Positions 7,003-15,396 of a DNA stretch of 64,000 nucleotides are shown one piece after another; position 1 is the stretch's first letter; each line of letters opens with the position of its first letter. Source of the DNA: Pseudomonas sp. 2FG (lineage in GTDB: Bacteria > Pseudomonadota > Gammaproteobacteria > Pseudomonadales > Pseudomonadaceae); the NCBI RefSeq assembly GCF_005502935.1, contig NZ_SCMP01000010.1:124001-188000 (forward strand). The letters are read 5' to 3'. The position numbers and the translations under genes were made by a program. The notes beneath the pieces were generated by a model, which saw nothing but the letters and a program-made list of their open reading frames with translations, ran no database searches and was not told the origin of the DNA.

Positions 7003-8247
7003 TCAGCTGACTTTGGACGGTGCGGAGCGCTGCGTCAGCGTGGCGATTTGATCGCCTGGCTCTTCACCCTTTTCCAGGTTCTTGCCGAGCAGGGCGTGGT
7101 ACAGCTCGCTGTCGCCGAGGATGCCGACCACGTGTTTGCCGTTTTGCAGCACCAGCTTGTGGCCGGTCTGGTAACGGATCTGCAGGGCGTCGCGCATGGT
7201 GATGCGCACATCCACCAGGGTCGGCTCGCGGCGCAGGCCGGCCAGCGGTTGGCCGGGTTCCCAGTGCTGCAGGCTGAGGTTCTGGCTGCCTTGGCGGGCG
7301 CCCTTGAGGCTGTTGTCGGCCGCCAGGCCGAGCCAGCAGTCGCGGCCCTGGTCGAGGCAGACCTCGTTGGCCTCGCGCCGGCATTGCTCCAGCGGGCGCA
7401 TCAGGCTATCGCCGCAGAGCACGTTGAGCGGGTTGGTATGGGCGACGAACATCCGCACGTAATCATCCGCCGGGTTGAGCACGATATCTTCCGGCTTGCC
7501 GTATTGGATGATCCGCCCGTCCTTCATGATGGCGATGCGCGAACCGAGCTTCAGCGCCTCATCGAGGTCGTGGCTGACGAAGACGATGGTCTTGTGCAGC
7601 TTGCGTTGCAGATCCAGCAGCTCGTCCTGCAGGCCTTGGCGGATCAGCGGGTCGAGGGCCGAGAAGGGTTCGTCCATCAGCAGGATGTCGGCGTCCATGG
7701 CCAGCGCGCGGGCCAGCCCGACGCGCTGCTGCATGCCGCCGGACAGCTCGTCCGGGCGCTTGTTGCGCCATTGCGTGAGGCCGACCAGTTCGAGCTTTTC
7801 GTCGACCAGCTTCTTCCGCTCCTCGCTCGGGCGGCCCTGCATCTCCAGGCCGAAGCTGATGTTCTCGCGCACCGTCAGCCAGGGCATCAGGGCGAACTTC
7901 TGGAAGACCATGGCGATGCGCTTGGTGCGCATGGCTTTCAGGGTCGCCGGCGAGCAGGAGGCGATGTCCACTTCACTGCCTTCGTGCTCGATCAACAGGC
8001 GCCCGCGGCTGACCGTGTTGAGGCCGTTGATGCAGCGCAGCAGGCTGGATTTGCCCGAGCCGGAGAGGCCCATCAGCACGCAGATCTCGCCGCGCTCGAC
8101 GCTCAGGCTGGCTTTCTCGACGCCGACCACCAGGCCGGTTTTCTTCAGGATCTGGTCACGTGTCAGGCCTTGGTCGAGCAAGGCGAGGGCCTCGCGCGGT
8201 TGCTTGGAGAAGATCACGTCAACATTGTCAAAGCGAATCATGCTCAT
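7003..8247 (-). CDS. cbcV: Choline/betaine/carnitine ABC importer, ATP-binding subunit
   Basis: Energises the Cbc (ChoV-type) importer of quaternary ammonium compounds. The 414-aa protein has Walker A GLSGSGKSS at 60-68, signature LSGGMQQR at 168-175 and Walker B ILLMDEP at 188-194. The C-terminal ~100 residues (PTLVDVRITMRDAL and VVGILGDSELYHAL) look like degenerate CBS repeats, as in ProV/OpuA relatives. Start ATG 8247 has GGAGG 7 nt upstream and overlaps the cbcW stop by 4 nt (ATGA). The minus-strand order is binding protein, permease, ATPase. Confidence 0.93.
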   Translation of the reverse strand: MSMIRFDNVDVIFSKQPREALALLDQGLTRDQILKKTGLVVGVEKASLSVERGEICVLMGLSGSGKSSLLRCINGLNTVSRGRLLIEHEGSEVDIASCSPATLKAMRTKRIAMVFQKFALMPWLTVRENISFGLEMQGRPSEERKKLVDEKLELVGLTQWRNKRPDELSGGMQQRVGLARALAMDADILLMDEPFSALDPLIRQGLQDELLDLQRKLHKTIVFVSHDLDEALKLGSRIAIMKDGRIIQYGKPEDIVLNPADDYVRMFVAHTNPLNVLCGDSLMRPLEQCRREANEVCLDQGRDCWLGLAADNSLKGARQGSQNLSLQHWEPGQPLAGLRREPTLVDVRITMRDALQIRYQTGHKLVLQNGKHVVGILGDSELYHALLGKNLEKGEEPGDQIATLTQRSAPSKVS

Positions 8248-9110
8248 GCCTCGGCCTCCTTCAGCTTGGACTCGGGTTGTTTGCACACCCGGTCGAGGAT
8301 GATCGCCAGCAGCACTATGGCCAGGCCGGCCTCGAAGCCCAGGGCGATATCGGCGGTGTTCAGGGCGTTGACCACGGGTTTACCGAGGCCGTCGGCGCCG
8401 ACCAGGGCGGCGATCACCACCATCGACAGCGACAGCATGATGCACTGGGTCACCCCGGCGGCAATGCTCGGCATGGCATGCGGCAGTTCGATGCGGGTGA
8501 GCAACTGGCGCCGCGAGCAGCCAAAGGCCTTGCCGGCGTCGAGCAGTTCGGTCGGTACGTCGCGAATGCCCAGGTAGGTCAGGCGGATAGGTGCGGCGAC
8601 GGCGAACACCACGGTGGAGATCAGCCCCGGCACCACGCCGAGACCGAACAGGGTCAGGGTTGGGATCAGGTAAACGAAGGTCGGTACCGTCTGCATCAGG
8701 TCGAGGACCGGCTGCATCACGGTGTAGAAGTGCGGCTTGTGCGCGGCCACTATCCCCAACGGCACGCCGATGAGCACGCAGACCAGGGTGGCGAACAGCA
8801 CTTGCGCCAGGGTTTCCATGGTTTCCTGCCAGTAACCGAGGTTGAGGATCAGCAGGAACGACAGCACGCAGAACAGGGTCAGGCCCCATTTGCGTTGAAT
8901 CAGGTGAGTCAGCACACCAAACAGACCGATCAATACCAGCGGATTGAAGAAGGTCAGGCCGTTGGTCACGCCATGAATCATCATCTCCAGCGCCGCGGCG
9001 AAGGCATCGAAGTAAGCGGCGCCGTGCTGGGTCAGCCATTCCACGAAATCGGCTATGTTTTGACCCAGAGGGATTTTGTCAAAAGTCGGCATGGTATTGA
9101 ACGTCCACAT
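8244..9110 (-). CDS. cbcW: Choline/betaine/carnitine ABC importer, permease subunit
   Basis: ProW-like inner-membrane permease of 288 aa with about six membrane segments and the binding-protein-dependent permease loop near residues 200-225 (LLDAGKAFGCSRRQLLTRIELPHAMP). In P. aeruginosa this permease serves several binding proteins (CbcX, CaiX, BetX); two such proteins are adjacent here and a CaiX-like one is at 20193. Start is uncertain: ATG 9110 or the in-frame ATG 9092; neither has a good ribosome site. The gene is 78 nt downstream of cbcX. Confidence 0.92.
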   Translation of the reverse strand: MWTFNTMPTFDKIPLGQNIADFVEWLTQHGAAYFDAFAAALEMMIHGVTNGLTFFNPLVLIGLFGVLTHLIQRKWGLTLFCVLSFLLILNLGYWQETMETLAQVLFATLVCVLIGVPLGIVAAHKPHFYTVMQPVLDLMQTVPTFVYLIPTLTLFGLGVVPGLISTVVFAVAAPIRLTYLGIRDVPTELLDAGKAFGCSRRQLLTRIELPHAMPSIAAGVTQCIMLSLSMVVIAALVGADGLGKPVVNALNTADIALGFEAGLAIVLLAIILDRVCKQPESKLKEAEA

Positions 9111-9188
9111 GCAGAGGGATGGAAGCAGATCGATGAACGCGTCTGCGAGTTGCCTTTACGCGTTCACACGGTCTGAGTTGCGGTTCTA

Positions 9189-10127
9189 TCAGGGGGCTAA
9201 TTTGGCCTTGGCCACTTCCGGCGCCGGCTTGCCGTCGCGGCTGCTGACGCCCGCCAGCCAGGTGTCGAGCACCTGCGGGTTGGCTTTCAACCAGGCCTTG
9301 GCGGCGTCACGCGGTTTCTGGTTTTCGTTGAGCACGGCGTCCATCAGCTGGTTTTCCATGTCCAGGCTGAACACCAGGTTCTGCAGCAGCTTGCCGACGT
9401 TGCTGCACTCTTGAGCATAGCCCTTGCGCACGTTGGTGTAGATGGTGGCGCGGCCGAGATCGGGGCCGAAATAATCGTCGCCGCCGGCCAGGTATTTCAT
9501 CTTGTTGCGGGTGTTCATCGGGTGCGGTTCCCAGCCGAGGAAGACGATCCACTTGTCTTGCCGGGCGGCACGCTGCACCTGCGCGAGCATGGCCGCTTCG
9601 CTGGACTCGACCACCTTGAAGGTGCCCAGATCGAAGGCGTTCTTGTCGATCATGCTCTGGATCAAGCGGTTGCCGTCGTTGCCCGGCTCGATGCCGTAGA
9701 TCTTGCCGTCCAGCTGGTCTTTGAACTTGGCGATATCGGCGAAGCTTTTCAGCCCGGCGTCATAGGCGTGTTCCGGCACCGCCAGGGTGTACTTGGCGCC
9801 TTCGAGGTTGGCCCGCAGGGTTTCCACCGTGCCTTTCTCGCGGTAGGCCTTGATGTCGTTTTCCATGGTCGGCATCCAGTTGCCGAGGAATACATCGAGG
9901 TCATTGTTCTGCAGTGAGCGGTAGGTCACCGGCACCGAGAGCATGGTGGTCTTGGTCTTGTAACCCAGCGATTCCAGCACTTCGCTGGTGACCGCGGTGG
10001 TGACGGTGATGTCGGTCCAGCCGACGTCGGAGAAGCGGACGGTGCCGCAGGACTCGGGCTCTGCCGCGTGGGCCAGCAGCGGTAGGCTGAGCGACGCGGC
10101 CAACAGCAATGATGTGGAACCTTTCAT
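9189..10127 (-). CDS. cbcX: Choline-binding periplasmic protein CbcX
   Basis: Periplasmic receptor of 312 aa for the Cbc importer. It has a signal peptide (LLLAASLSLPLLAHA) and the OpuAC/ProX-type ligand-box boxes GWTDITVTTAV, GNWMPTM, GIEPGNDGN and GWEPHPMN, whose Trp residues form the cage for the trimethylammonium head. Start ATG 10127 has AGGAGT upstream; the extra 37 residues of the open frame are not a signal peptide. The neighbour at 10432 is a close paralogue, identical over several of these boxes. Confidence 0.92.
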   Translation of the reverse strand: MKGSTSLLLAASLSLPLLAHAAEPESCGTVRFSDVGWTDITVTTAVTSEVLESLGYKTKTTMLSVPVTYRSLQNNDLDVFLGNWMPTMENDIKAYREKGTVETLRANLEGAKYTLAVPEHAYDAGLKSFADIAKFKDQLDGKIYGIEPGNDGNRLIQSMIDKNAFDLGTFKVVESSEAAMLAQVQRAARQDKWIVFLGWEPHPMNTRNKMKYLAGGDDYFGPDLGRATIYTNVRKGYAQECSNVGKLLQNLVFSLDMENQLMDAVLNENQKPRDAAKAWLKANPQVLDTWLAGVSSRDGKPAPEVAKAKLAP

Positions 10128-10431
10128 GGGACGGACTCCTTTCTGATTGTCGTCGGCAGCGTGCTGCTGAGCTCGGATTGCCGGGTTTTTGGTGTCACTG
10201 GTTGAGCTCAGAGGGGGAGTTCTGAGCGTCACCGCCATTCAGCCTAGCGGTCGTGTCGAGAACGATCATGGAACAGTGAAAAACAAACGCCTACAGGGTG
10301 CGTCGCATCCAGTGCAGAGGGCGTCGTATCCAGCATTAGTGAGGTCGTTTGCGGCCTTTTTGCCGACCAAAGTTGCGGCTTGGCAGACTCTGGTCGGCGA
10401 GTTCTCGGCAAATTGCGAGGGTTCTGCGGGG
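10128..10431. other. Spacer between the two tandem binding-protein genes
   Basis: About 300 bp with no gene. It should hold the promoter of cbcXWV on the minus strand, because a separate ribosome site and a long gap set cbcX apart from its paralogue. I could not identify a defined operator or terminator. Confidence 0.4.
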
Positions 10432-11376
10432 TTATTGCGCCAGTTCCAATTTGGCTTTGACGACCGCCAGCGCCGGCTGCCCGTCACGGCTGGAGACCCC
10501 CCGCAGCCAGGCGTCGAGCACCTGGGGATTGGTTTGTAACCAGGCTTTTGCCGCTTGCCGCGGATTCTGGCTCTGGTTCAGCACGGCATCCATCAACTGG
10601 TTTTCCATCGGTAGCGCAAACACCAGGTTGTTCAGCAACTGGCCGACGTTGCCGCACTCTTGGCTGTAGCCCTTGCGCACGTTGGTGTAGACGGTGGCGC
10701 CACCGTAGTCGGGGCCGAAGACCGCATCGCCGCCTTCCAGGTAGCGCATCTTGTTGCGGGTGTTCATCGGGTGCGGTTCCCAGCCGAGGAACACCAGCCA
10801 CTGCTTCAGATGCGCCGCGCGCTCGACGCTGGCGAGCATCTTCGCCTCGTTGCTTTCCACCAGTTTGAAGCTGCCCAGGCCGTAGGTGTCTTCCTTGATC
10901 ATCTTGCTGATCAACTGGTTGCCATCGTTGCCGGGTTCGATGCCATAGATCTTGCCGTCCAGCTGGTCTTTGAACTTGGCGATGTCGTCGAAACTCTTCA
11001 GGCCGCCTTCGTAGACGTATTCCGGCACGGCCAGGGTGTATTTGGCGCCCTGTAGGTTGGCTCGCAACGTCTCCACGCTGCCTTTGTCCAGGTAGGGGCG
11101 GATGTCGCCTTCCATGCTCGGCATCCAGTTGCCGAGGAACACGTCGAGCTTGTTGTCTTCCAGCGCCTTGTAGGTCTGCGGCACGGACATGCGTTTGACG
11201 CTGGTGACGTAGCCGAGCGAACCGAGTAGCAGGCGGGTCACGGCGGTGGTCATGGTGATGTCGGTCCAGCCGACATCGGCGAACCGCACCCGTTTGCAGC
11301 TGTCCGCTTCCGCCGCGCTGGCCAGCACCGGCGAGCTCAGGCTCAAGGCCAGGCACAAAGAGGTAAAACATTTCAT
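10432..11376 (-). CDS. Second CbcX-like quaternary-ammonium binding protein
   Basis: The 314-aa periplasmic protein is a paralogue of the next gene: signal peptide (SLCLALSLSSPVLASA), then GWTDITMTTAV, GNWMPSM, GIEPGNDGN and GWEPHPMN. It lacks its own permease and ATPase, so it probably feeds CbcWV. It could be specific for choline like CbcX or have drifted to another compound; the ligand boxes are too similar to tell. Start ATG 11376 is followed by a good signal peptide, whereas the 51 upstream residues of the open frame are not. A recent tandem duplication is the simplest origin. Confidence 0.88.
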   Translation of the reverse strand: MKCFTSLCLALSLSSPVLASAAEADSCKRVRFADVGWTDITMTTAVTRLLLGSLGYVTSVKRMSVPQTYKALEDNKLDVFLGNWMPSMEGDIRPYLDKGSVETLRANLQGAKYTLAVPEYVYEGGLKSFDDIAKFKDQLDGKIYGIEPGNDGNQLISKMIKEDTYGLGSFKLVESNEAKMLASVERAAHLKQWLVFLGWEPHPMNTRNKMRYLEGGDAVFGPDYGGATVYTNVRKGYSQECGNVGQLLNNLVFALPMENQLMDAVLNQSQNPRQAAKAWLQTNPQVLDAWLRGVSSRDGQPALAVVKAKLELAQ

Positions 11377-11703
11377 AGGCGCGATCCTTAGCTGGAAAAT
11401 GGTAGGGGCCGTCACGGTGGGCTCTTCAGCCTCGCAGGAAGCGTGCCGGGCGGCAGGATCATGGGCCAGGGTGGCTGCGGCGACTATGACATGGGTCGCG
11501 TTTGGCATCATGGGGGTCGTATTCAGCATGGTGCTGTGCGCTGGCTAGGGCCGGGTGTTTGGCGTGGTTGAAGCTTGCGGCGTTTGTGGATACGGCTGGG
11601 TCGGTGTGGGATCCCGGGGCGGCGGGGAAAAGCCGGATGATCCATGCATCAATGGGCTGGCCAATCTGGTGTGCGCCCGCGTTGCTCGGTTTAGGAGATA
11701 GCC
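11377..11703. other. Divergent promoter region, second binding protein / sdaB
   Basis: No gene is supported in these 327 bases. The segment separates the minus-strand binding-protein gene from plus-strand sdaB, and both belong to the betaine regulon in relatives, so GbdR sites are expected. I could not assign them with confidence by eye. Confidence 0.4.
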
Positions 11704-13080
11704 ATGGCCATCAGCGTATTCGACCTGTTCAAGATTGGTATCGGCCCCTCCAGTTCACACACGGTCGGGCCGATGCGCGCCGCCGCGCTGTTCGTGCAGG
11801 GGCTGCGCGAGCGCGGCGTGTTGGAACAGGTGCGCCGCGTCGAGGTGCGCCTGTACGGCTCGCTGTCCGCCACCGGGGTCGGCCATGGCAGCGATAACGC
11901 GGTGATCATGGGCCTGATGGGCGAATGGCCGGATGCCATCGACCCGGCGCAGATCGCCCCGCGCATCGCCAGCCTGCGCGCGAGCCAGTGCCTGCTGCTC
12001 GATGGCCATTTCGAGGTGCCGTTCGACTGGGCGCGCGACCTGCTGCTGCTCGACGAGAACCTGCCCTATCACCCGAACGCCATGACCCTGATAGTCGAAG
12101 GCGCGGCCGGCGAGCTGCACCGCGACACCTACTACTCGGTCGGCGGTGGCTTCGTGGTGGATGCCGCCCAGGCCGCCAGCGGCTCCCTGGATCAAGACCA
12201 GACCCAACTGCCGTACGACTTCTCCAGCGCCGCCGAGCTGCTGAGCCTGTGCCAGGAACATGGCCTGCGGGTGTCCGAACTGATGATGGCCAACGAAAAG
12301 GCCTGGCGCAGCGAAGCGGAAATCCGTAAAGGCCTGATGCGCCTGTGGCAGGCCATGCGCGACTGCGTCGACCAGGGCCTCAAGCATGAAGGCATCCTGC
12401 CGGGCGGACTGAACGTCAAACGCCGCGCCGCCAAACTGCACCGCAGCCTGCAGGAGCTGGGCAAACCCAACGTGATCGGCACGACCCTCAGTGGCATGGA
12501 GTGGGTCAACCTGTTCGCCCTGGCGGTCAACGAAGAAAACGCCGCCGGCGGGCGGATGGTGACCGCCCCAACCAACGGCGCGGCGGGGATCATCCCGGCG
12601 GTGCTGCATTATTACGTGCGCTTCAGCCCGGCCGTGACCGAGGCGGACGTGGTCGATTACTTCCTCGCCGCCGCGGCGGTGGGGATTCTCTGCAAGAAGA
12701 ACGCCTCGATCTCCGGGGCCGAAGTCGGCTGCCAGGGCGAGGTCGGTTCGGCCTGCGCGATGGCGGCCGCCGGCCTGGCGGAAATCCTCGGGGCGACCCC
12801 GGGGCAACTGGAGAACGCCGCCGAGATCGGTCTGGAACATAACCTCGGGCTGACCTGCGACCCGGTCGGCGGGCTGGTGCAGGTGCCGTGCATCGAGCGC
12901 AACGCGATAGCCGCGGTGAAGGCCATCAACGCGGCGCAGATGGCCCTGCGTGGCGACGGCGAACACTTCATCTCGCTGGATCGGGTGATCCGCACCATGC
13001 GCGACACCGGCGCCGACATGCACGACAAATACAAGGAAACCTCGCGCGGCGGTTTGGCCGTCAGCGCCATCGAGTGCTAA
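11704..13080 (+). CDS. sdaB: L-serine dehydratase (iron-sulfur, single-chain)
   Basis: Deaminates L-serine to pyruvate, the exit to central metabolism for serine made from sarcosine and glycine in betaine catabolism. The 458-aa protein starts [20 protein letters not shown], the diagnostic N-terminus. Cysteines for the labile [4Fe-4S] cluster lie in [20 protein letters not shown] and in [21 protein letters not shown] lies 7 nt before ATG 11704. In P. aeruginosa the homologue likewise lies between the cbc genes and gbdR, supporting a role in the same regulon. Confidence 0.95.
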   Translation: MAISVFDLFKIGIGPSSSHTVGPMRAAALFVQGLRERGVLEQVRRVEVRLYGSLSATGVGHGSDNAVIMGLMGEWPDAIDPAQIAPRIASLRASQCLLLDGHFEVPFDWARDLLLLDENLPYHPNAMTLIVEGAAGELHRDTYYSVGGGFVVDAAQAASGSLDQDQTQLPYDFSSAAELLSLCQEHGLRVSELMMANEKAWRSEAEIRKGLMRLWQAMRDCVDQGLKHEGILPGGLNVKRRAAKLHRSLQELGKPNVIGTTLSGMEWVNLFALAVNEENAAGGRMVTAPTNGAAGIIPAVLHYYVRFSPAVTEADVVDYFLAAAAVGILCKKNASISGAEVGCQGEVGSACAMAAAGLAEILGATPGQLENAAEIGLEHNLGLTCDPVGGLVQVPCIERNAIAAVKAINAAQMALRGDGEHFISLDRVIRTMRDTGADMHDKYKETSRGGLAVSAIEC

Positions 13081-13387
13081 GCCGATTCACGCATAGAACT
13101 TGCTCGCTTTTCGCTCATGCTCCCCGCGCCGCGCGACCTTTTGGCGCGCGGCTCCCCTCCCGCGGTCGTACTGAACGACACGCGGAACTCTGCTCGATTG
13201 CGCCTGGGGTGACACTCAACCCGGGCCTCGGCTCGCCGTCACGCTAAAGTGCTACGAAAGTGCTCAAGCCCCAACGCTGGCGGGTATTCCGACAGCACGC
13301 CGGGCGGTCGCCCCGGCGGCTGGCTGGCCGCCAACTAGAGGCTTTGCGGCGTCGTTTTTAGGTTTTGTTGAATGCGCGTTCAAATTA
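13081..13387. other. Upstream region of gbdR, possible enhancer zone
   Basis: No gene is evident. A GC-rich stretch with short inverted repeats (GCCCCGGCGGCTGGCTGGCC area, 13300-13340) is followed by AT-rich DNA near 13350-13390, which would suit an IHF-bent segment upstream of the sigma-54 promoter. I found no activator site I can name. Confidence 0.35.
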
Positions 13388-13401
13388 GGCACGGCATTTG
13401 C
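13388..13401 (+). promoter_or_regulatory. Sigma-54 (-24/-12) promoter of gbdR
   Basis: GGCACGGCATTTGC fits the RpoN consensus GGCACG-N4-TTGC exactly, with 12 bp from the GG to the GC element. It lies about 100 nt upstream of the gbdR start on the same strand. This predicts control by an enhancer-binding protein such as NtrC or CbrB, coupling betaine catabolism to nitrogen or carbon status. Confidence 0.75.
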
Positions 13402-13502
13402 GTTGTGTTAGCTCATAGCCAGGGCGTCGTTCGCGCTGCCCATGGCAATAAAACAAGAGCCTCGCCTGAGGCCATACCTGCGTTGCGTGAGGAGATACCG
13501 TG

Positions 13503-14606
13503 ATGTCGCCGTTCAACCAAGGGGCGCAGCCCCAGAACCGTGCTCCACAATCCATCGGCTTTCTGCTGTTGGATAATTTCACTCTGATTTCATTGGCTTC
13601 GGCCGTTGAACCCCTGCGTATGGCCAACCAGTTGTCTGGCCGTGAGCTGTATCGCTGGACCACCCTGACCCTCGATGGCGGCCAGGTCTGGGCCAGCGAT
13701 GGCCTGCAGATCACCCCGGATTGCGCGGTGAGCAAGGCGCCGCCCCTGGACATGGTGATCGTTTGCGGCGGCATCGGTATTCAGCGCAGTGTTACCCGAG
13801 AACACGTGGCCTGGTTGCAAACCCAGGCGCGCCAGTCGCGCAAACTCGGCGCGGTCTGCACCGGCAGTTGGGCCTTGGCCTGTGCCGGCCTGCTCGATGG
13901 CTTCGATTGCAGCGTGCACTGGGAATGTCTGGCCGCGATGCAGGAAGCCTTCCCGCGGGTGGTCATGAGCACCCGTTTGTTCACCCTCGACCGTAACCGT
14001 TTCACCAGCTCCGGTGGCACCGCGCCGCTGGACATGATGCTGCACGTGATCTCCCGCGAGCATGGCCGCGAGCTGTCGGCGGCGATCTCGGAAATGTTCG
14101 TCTACGAGCGCATCCGCAACGAGCAGGACCACCAGCGTGTGCCGCTCAAGCACATGCTCGGCACCAACCAGCCGAAGCTGCAGGAAATCGTCGTGCTGAT
14201 GGAAGCCAACCTGGAGGAGCCGATCGACCTCGACGAACTGGCGGTTTACGTCAACGTTTCGCGTCGCCAGCTGGAGCGGCTATTCCAGAAGTACCTGCAT
14301 TGCTCGCCCTCGCGCTATTACCTGAAGCTGCGCCTGGTGCGTGCCCGGCAACTGCTCAAGCAGACGCCGATGTCGATCATCGAAGTGGCGTCGGTCTGCG
14401 GTTTCGTCTCCACGCCGCACTTCTCCAAGTGCTACCGCGAATACTTCGGCATTCCGCCGCGGGACGAGCGCATGGGCTCGAATACCGCGCAGCAGGTGGC
14501 GTTGCTGCCTATCCCGCAGGCGTTGGTGCTGGCGCCGTTGTCCGGTGCCATGTCGGCCTTGAGTCAGGCGCGCAGCGAGTCGACTTTCGCCAGCGTGCGC
14601 TTGTAG
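13503..14606 (+). CDS. gbdR: GbdR, AraC-family activator of betaine catabolism
   Basis: Activates gbcAB, dgcAB and related operons in response to glycine betaine and dimethylglycine. The 367-aa protein has an N-terminal DJ-1/PfpI-like (GATase1) ligand domain beginning QSIGFLLLDNFTLISLASAV and a C-terminal pair of AraC helix-turn-helix motifs (LDELAVYVNVSRRQLERLFQ, then MSIIEVASVCGFVSTPHFSK). I prefer ATG 13503, 8 nt after GGAG, over the adjacent GTG 13500. The domain order and wording closely match P. aeruginosa GbdR. A sigma-54 promoter precedes it. Confidence 0.95.
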   Translation: MSPFNQGAQPQNRAPQSIGFLLLDNFTLISLASAVEPLRMANQLSGRELYRWTTLTLDGGQVWASDGLQITPDCAVSKAPPLDMVIVCGGIGIQRSVTREHVAWLQTQARQSRKLGAVCTGSWALACAGLLDGFDCSVHWECLAAMQEAFPRVVMSTRLFTLDRNRFTSSGGTAPLDMMLHVISREHGRELSAAISEMFVYERIRNEQDHQRVPLKHMLGTNQPKLQEIVVLMEANLEEPIDLDELAVYVNVSRRQLERLFQKYLHCSPSRYYLKLRLVRARQLLKQTPMSIIEVASVCGFVSTPHFSKCYREYFGIPPRDERMGSNTAQQVALLPIPQALVLAPLSGAMSALSQARSESTFASVRL

Positions 14607-14619
14607 CGACGCGGTCCCT

Positions 14620-14703
14620 GTAGGAGCTGCCGATAGGCTGCGATTGCGATCTGTGAAATTGCGACCGCGTTGCGGTCGATCGCAGCCTTCGGCAGCTCCT
14701 ACA
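14620..14703. repeat. REP-like palindrome between convergent genes
   Basis: TGTAGGAGCTGCCGA at 14620 is mirrored by TCGGCAGCTCCTACA ending at 14703, and AGGCTGCGAT pairs with ATCGCAGCCT inside. This is the common pseudomonad GTAGGAGC-type palindrome. It sits between the gbdR stop and the convergent small gene and can act as a bidirectional terminator. Confidence 0.8.
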
Positions 14704-14706
14704 AAA

Positions 14707-14967
14707 TTACGAATGGTTCTGCTTGTACTGCGCCAGCGCCGGTAGCAACTGCCGGGCGATAGCCTCGCGCACCGCTGGCAGCATCACCGCGCCACTGGCC
14801 AGCATCTGTTCGACCAGGCTGCGCAAGGCCGCCGCCCGTGCTTCGTTAAGGCCCATCAAGACCCGCTCGCAAGCCTGCTCGGCACTGGCGCCGGACGGTA
14901 CTTCGAAACCCAAAGCCAACAGCCGTTCACGCAGGTCATCCTGGTCGATCAAGTCTGCATGCATCAT
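14707..14967 (-). CDS. Small hypothetical protein
   Basis: An 86-aa protein with a convincing start: ATG 14967 (a second ATG follows at once) preceded by GAGGA. It is mostly helical by composition, with a leucine/alanine-rich middle (RVLMGLNEARAAALRSLVEQMLASG) and no signal peptide or membrane segment. It is convergent with gbdR. I do not recognise a domain; a link to betaine metabolism rests on position only. Confidence 0.6.
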   Translation of the reverse strand: MMHADLIDQDDLRERLLALGFEVPSGASAEQACERVLMGLNEARAAALRSLVEQMLASGAVMLPAVREAIARQLLPALAQYKQNHS

Positions 14968-15089
14968 CGCGGTGGTCCTCATCCGGGGTCGTGGTCGCAT
15001 CGATTCTGGTGATGTGGCGAGGCCGCTACAAGGGTGTTGGTCGGGGAGTGGCTTGGACGCACACGAACAGGTCGCTTTCAACTAATTGA

Positions 15090-15264
15090 TCCGTGCGGCC
15101 AGCCCGCACAATTGGTCCCAAGAACGTCCACTTCCCCGCGCACAGCGTGCGCTCAAGGTAGGTTTGGTCACCCGCCTGGACGGCTTAACAGACAGTGGTT
15201 CCTCCTACATAAGAACCACATTTCGCCCCCCAGTTTGTGTCGGCTTACTGGGGGGCTTTTTTTT
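15090..15264 (+). ncRNA. Candidate small RNA upstream of an orphan terminator
   Basis: A strong rho-independent terminator (15225-15264) has no plus-strand gene before it: the nearest is gbdR, itself followed by a palindrome and a convergent gene. The 130 bases before the terminator hold no ORF with a ribosome site. This pattern is typical of intergenic sRNAs. No clear promoter is visible (a weak TTAACA/TACATA pair with 15-bp spacing is at 15185-15211), so the 5' end is unknown. Confidence 0.35.
15225..15264 (+). terminator. Strong rho-independent terminator
   Basis: GCCCCCCAGT at 15225-15234 pairs perfectly with ACTGGGGGGC at 15247-15256 and is followed by eight T residues. Only the plus strand has the T-tract, so it terminates rightward transcription. 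Confidence 0.85.
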
Positions 15265-15319
15265 GTCTGGGATTCGGGCTGGCGTGCCTTGTAGCAGGCC
15301 GCTTGCAGCGCCCGGGAGT

Positions 15320-15395
15320 GTAGGGCGGACTCAGGAGCGTAGCGAACAGTCCGCCGTTCGAAATGGCGTACTGCTTTCGCGAGTACGCCCTACGC
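15320..15395. repeat. REP-like double hairpin, copy A
   Basis: The unit has two hairpins: GGCGGACT with AGTCCGCC, and GGCGTACT with AGTACGCC, bounded by GTAGGGC and GCCCTAC. Two near-identical inverted copies lie at 33725-33801 and 33848-33923. Here it closes the minus-strand carnitine operon, starting right after the last gene. Confidence 0.85.
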
Positions 15396-15396
15396 G

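Noticed and set aside
6856..8577. A 573-codon plus-strand frame opposite cbcV and cbcW
   Set aside because: Shadow of the transporter genes; composition is low-complexity and there is no start signal.
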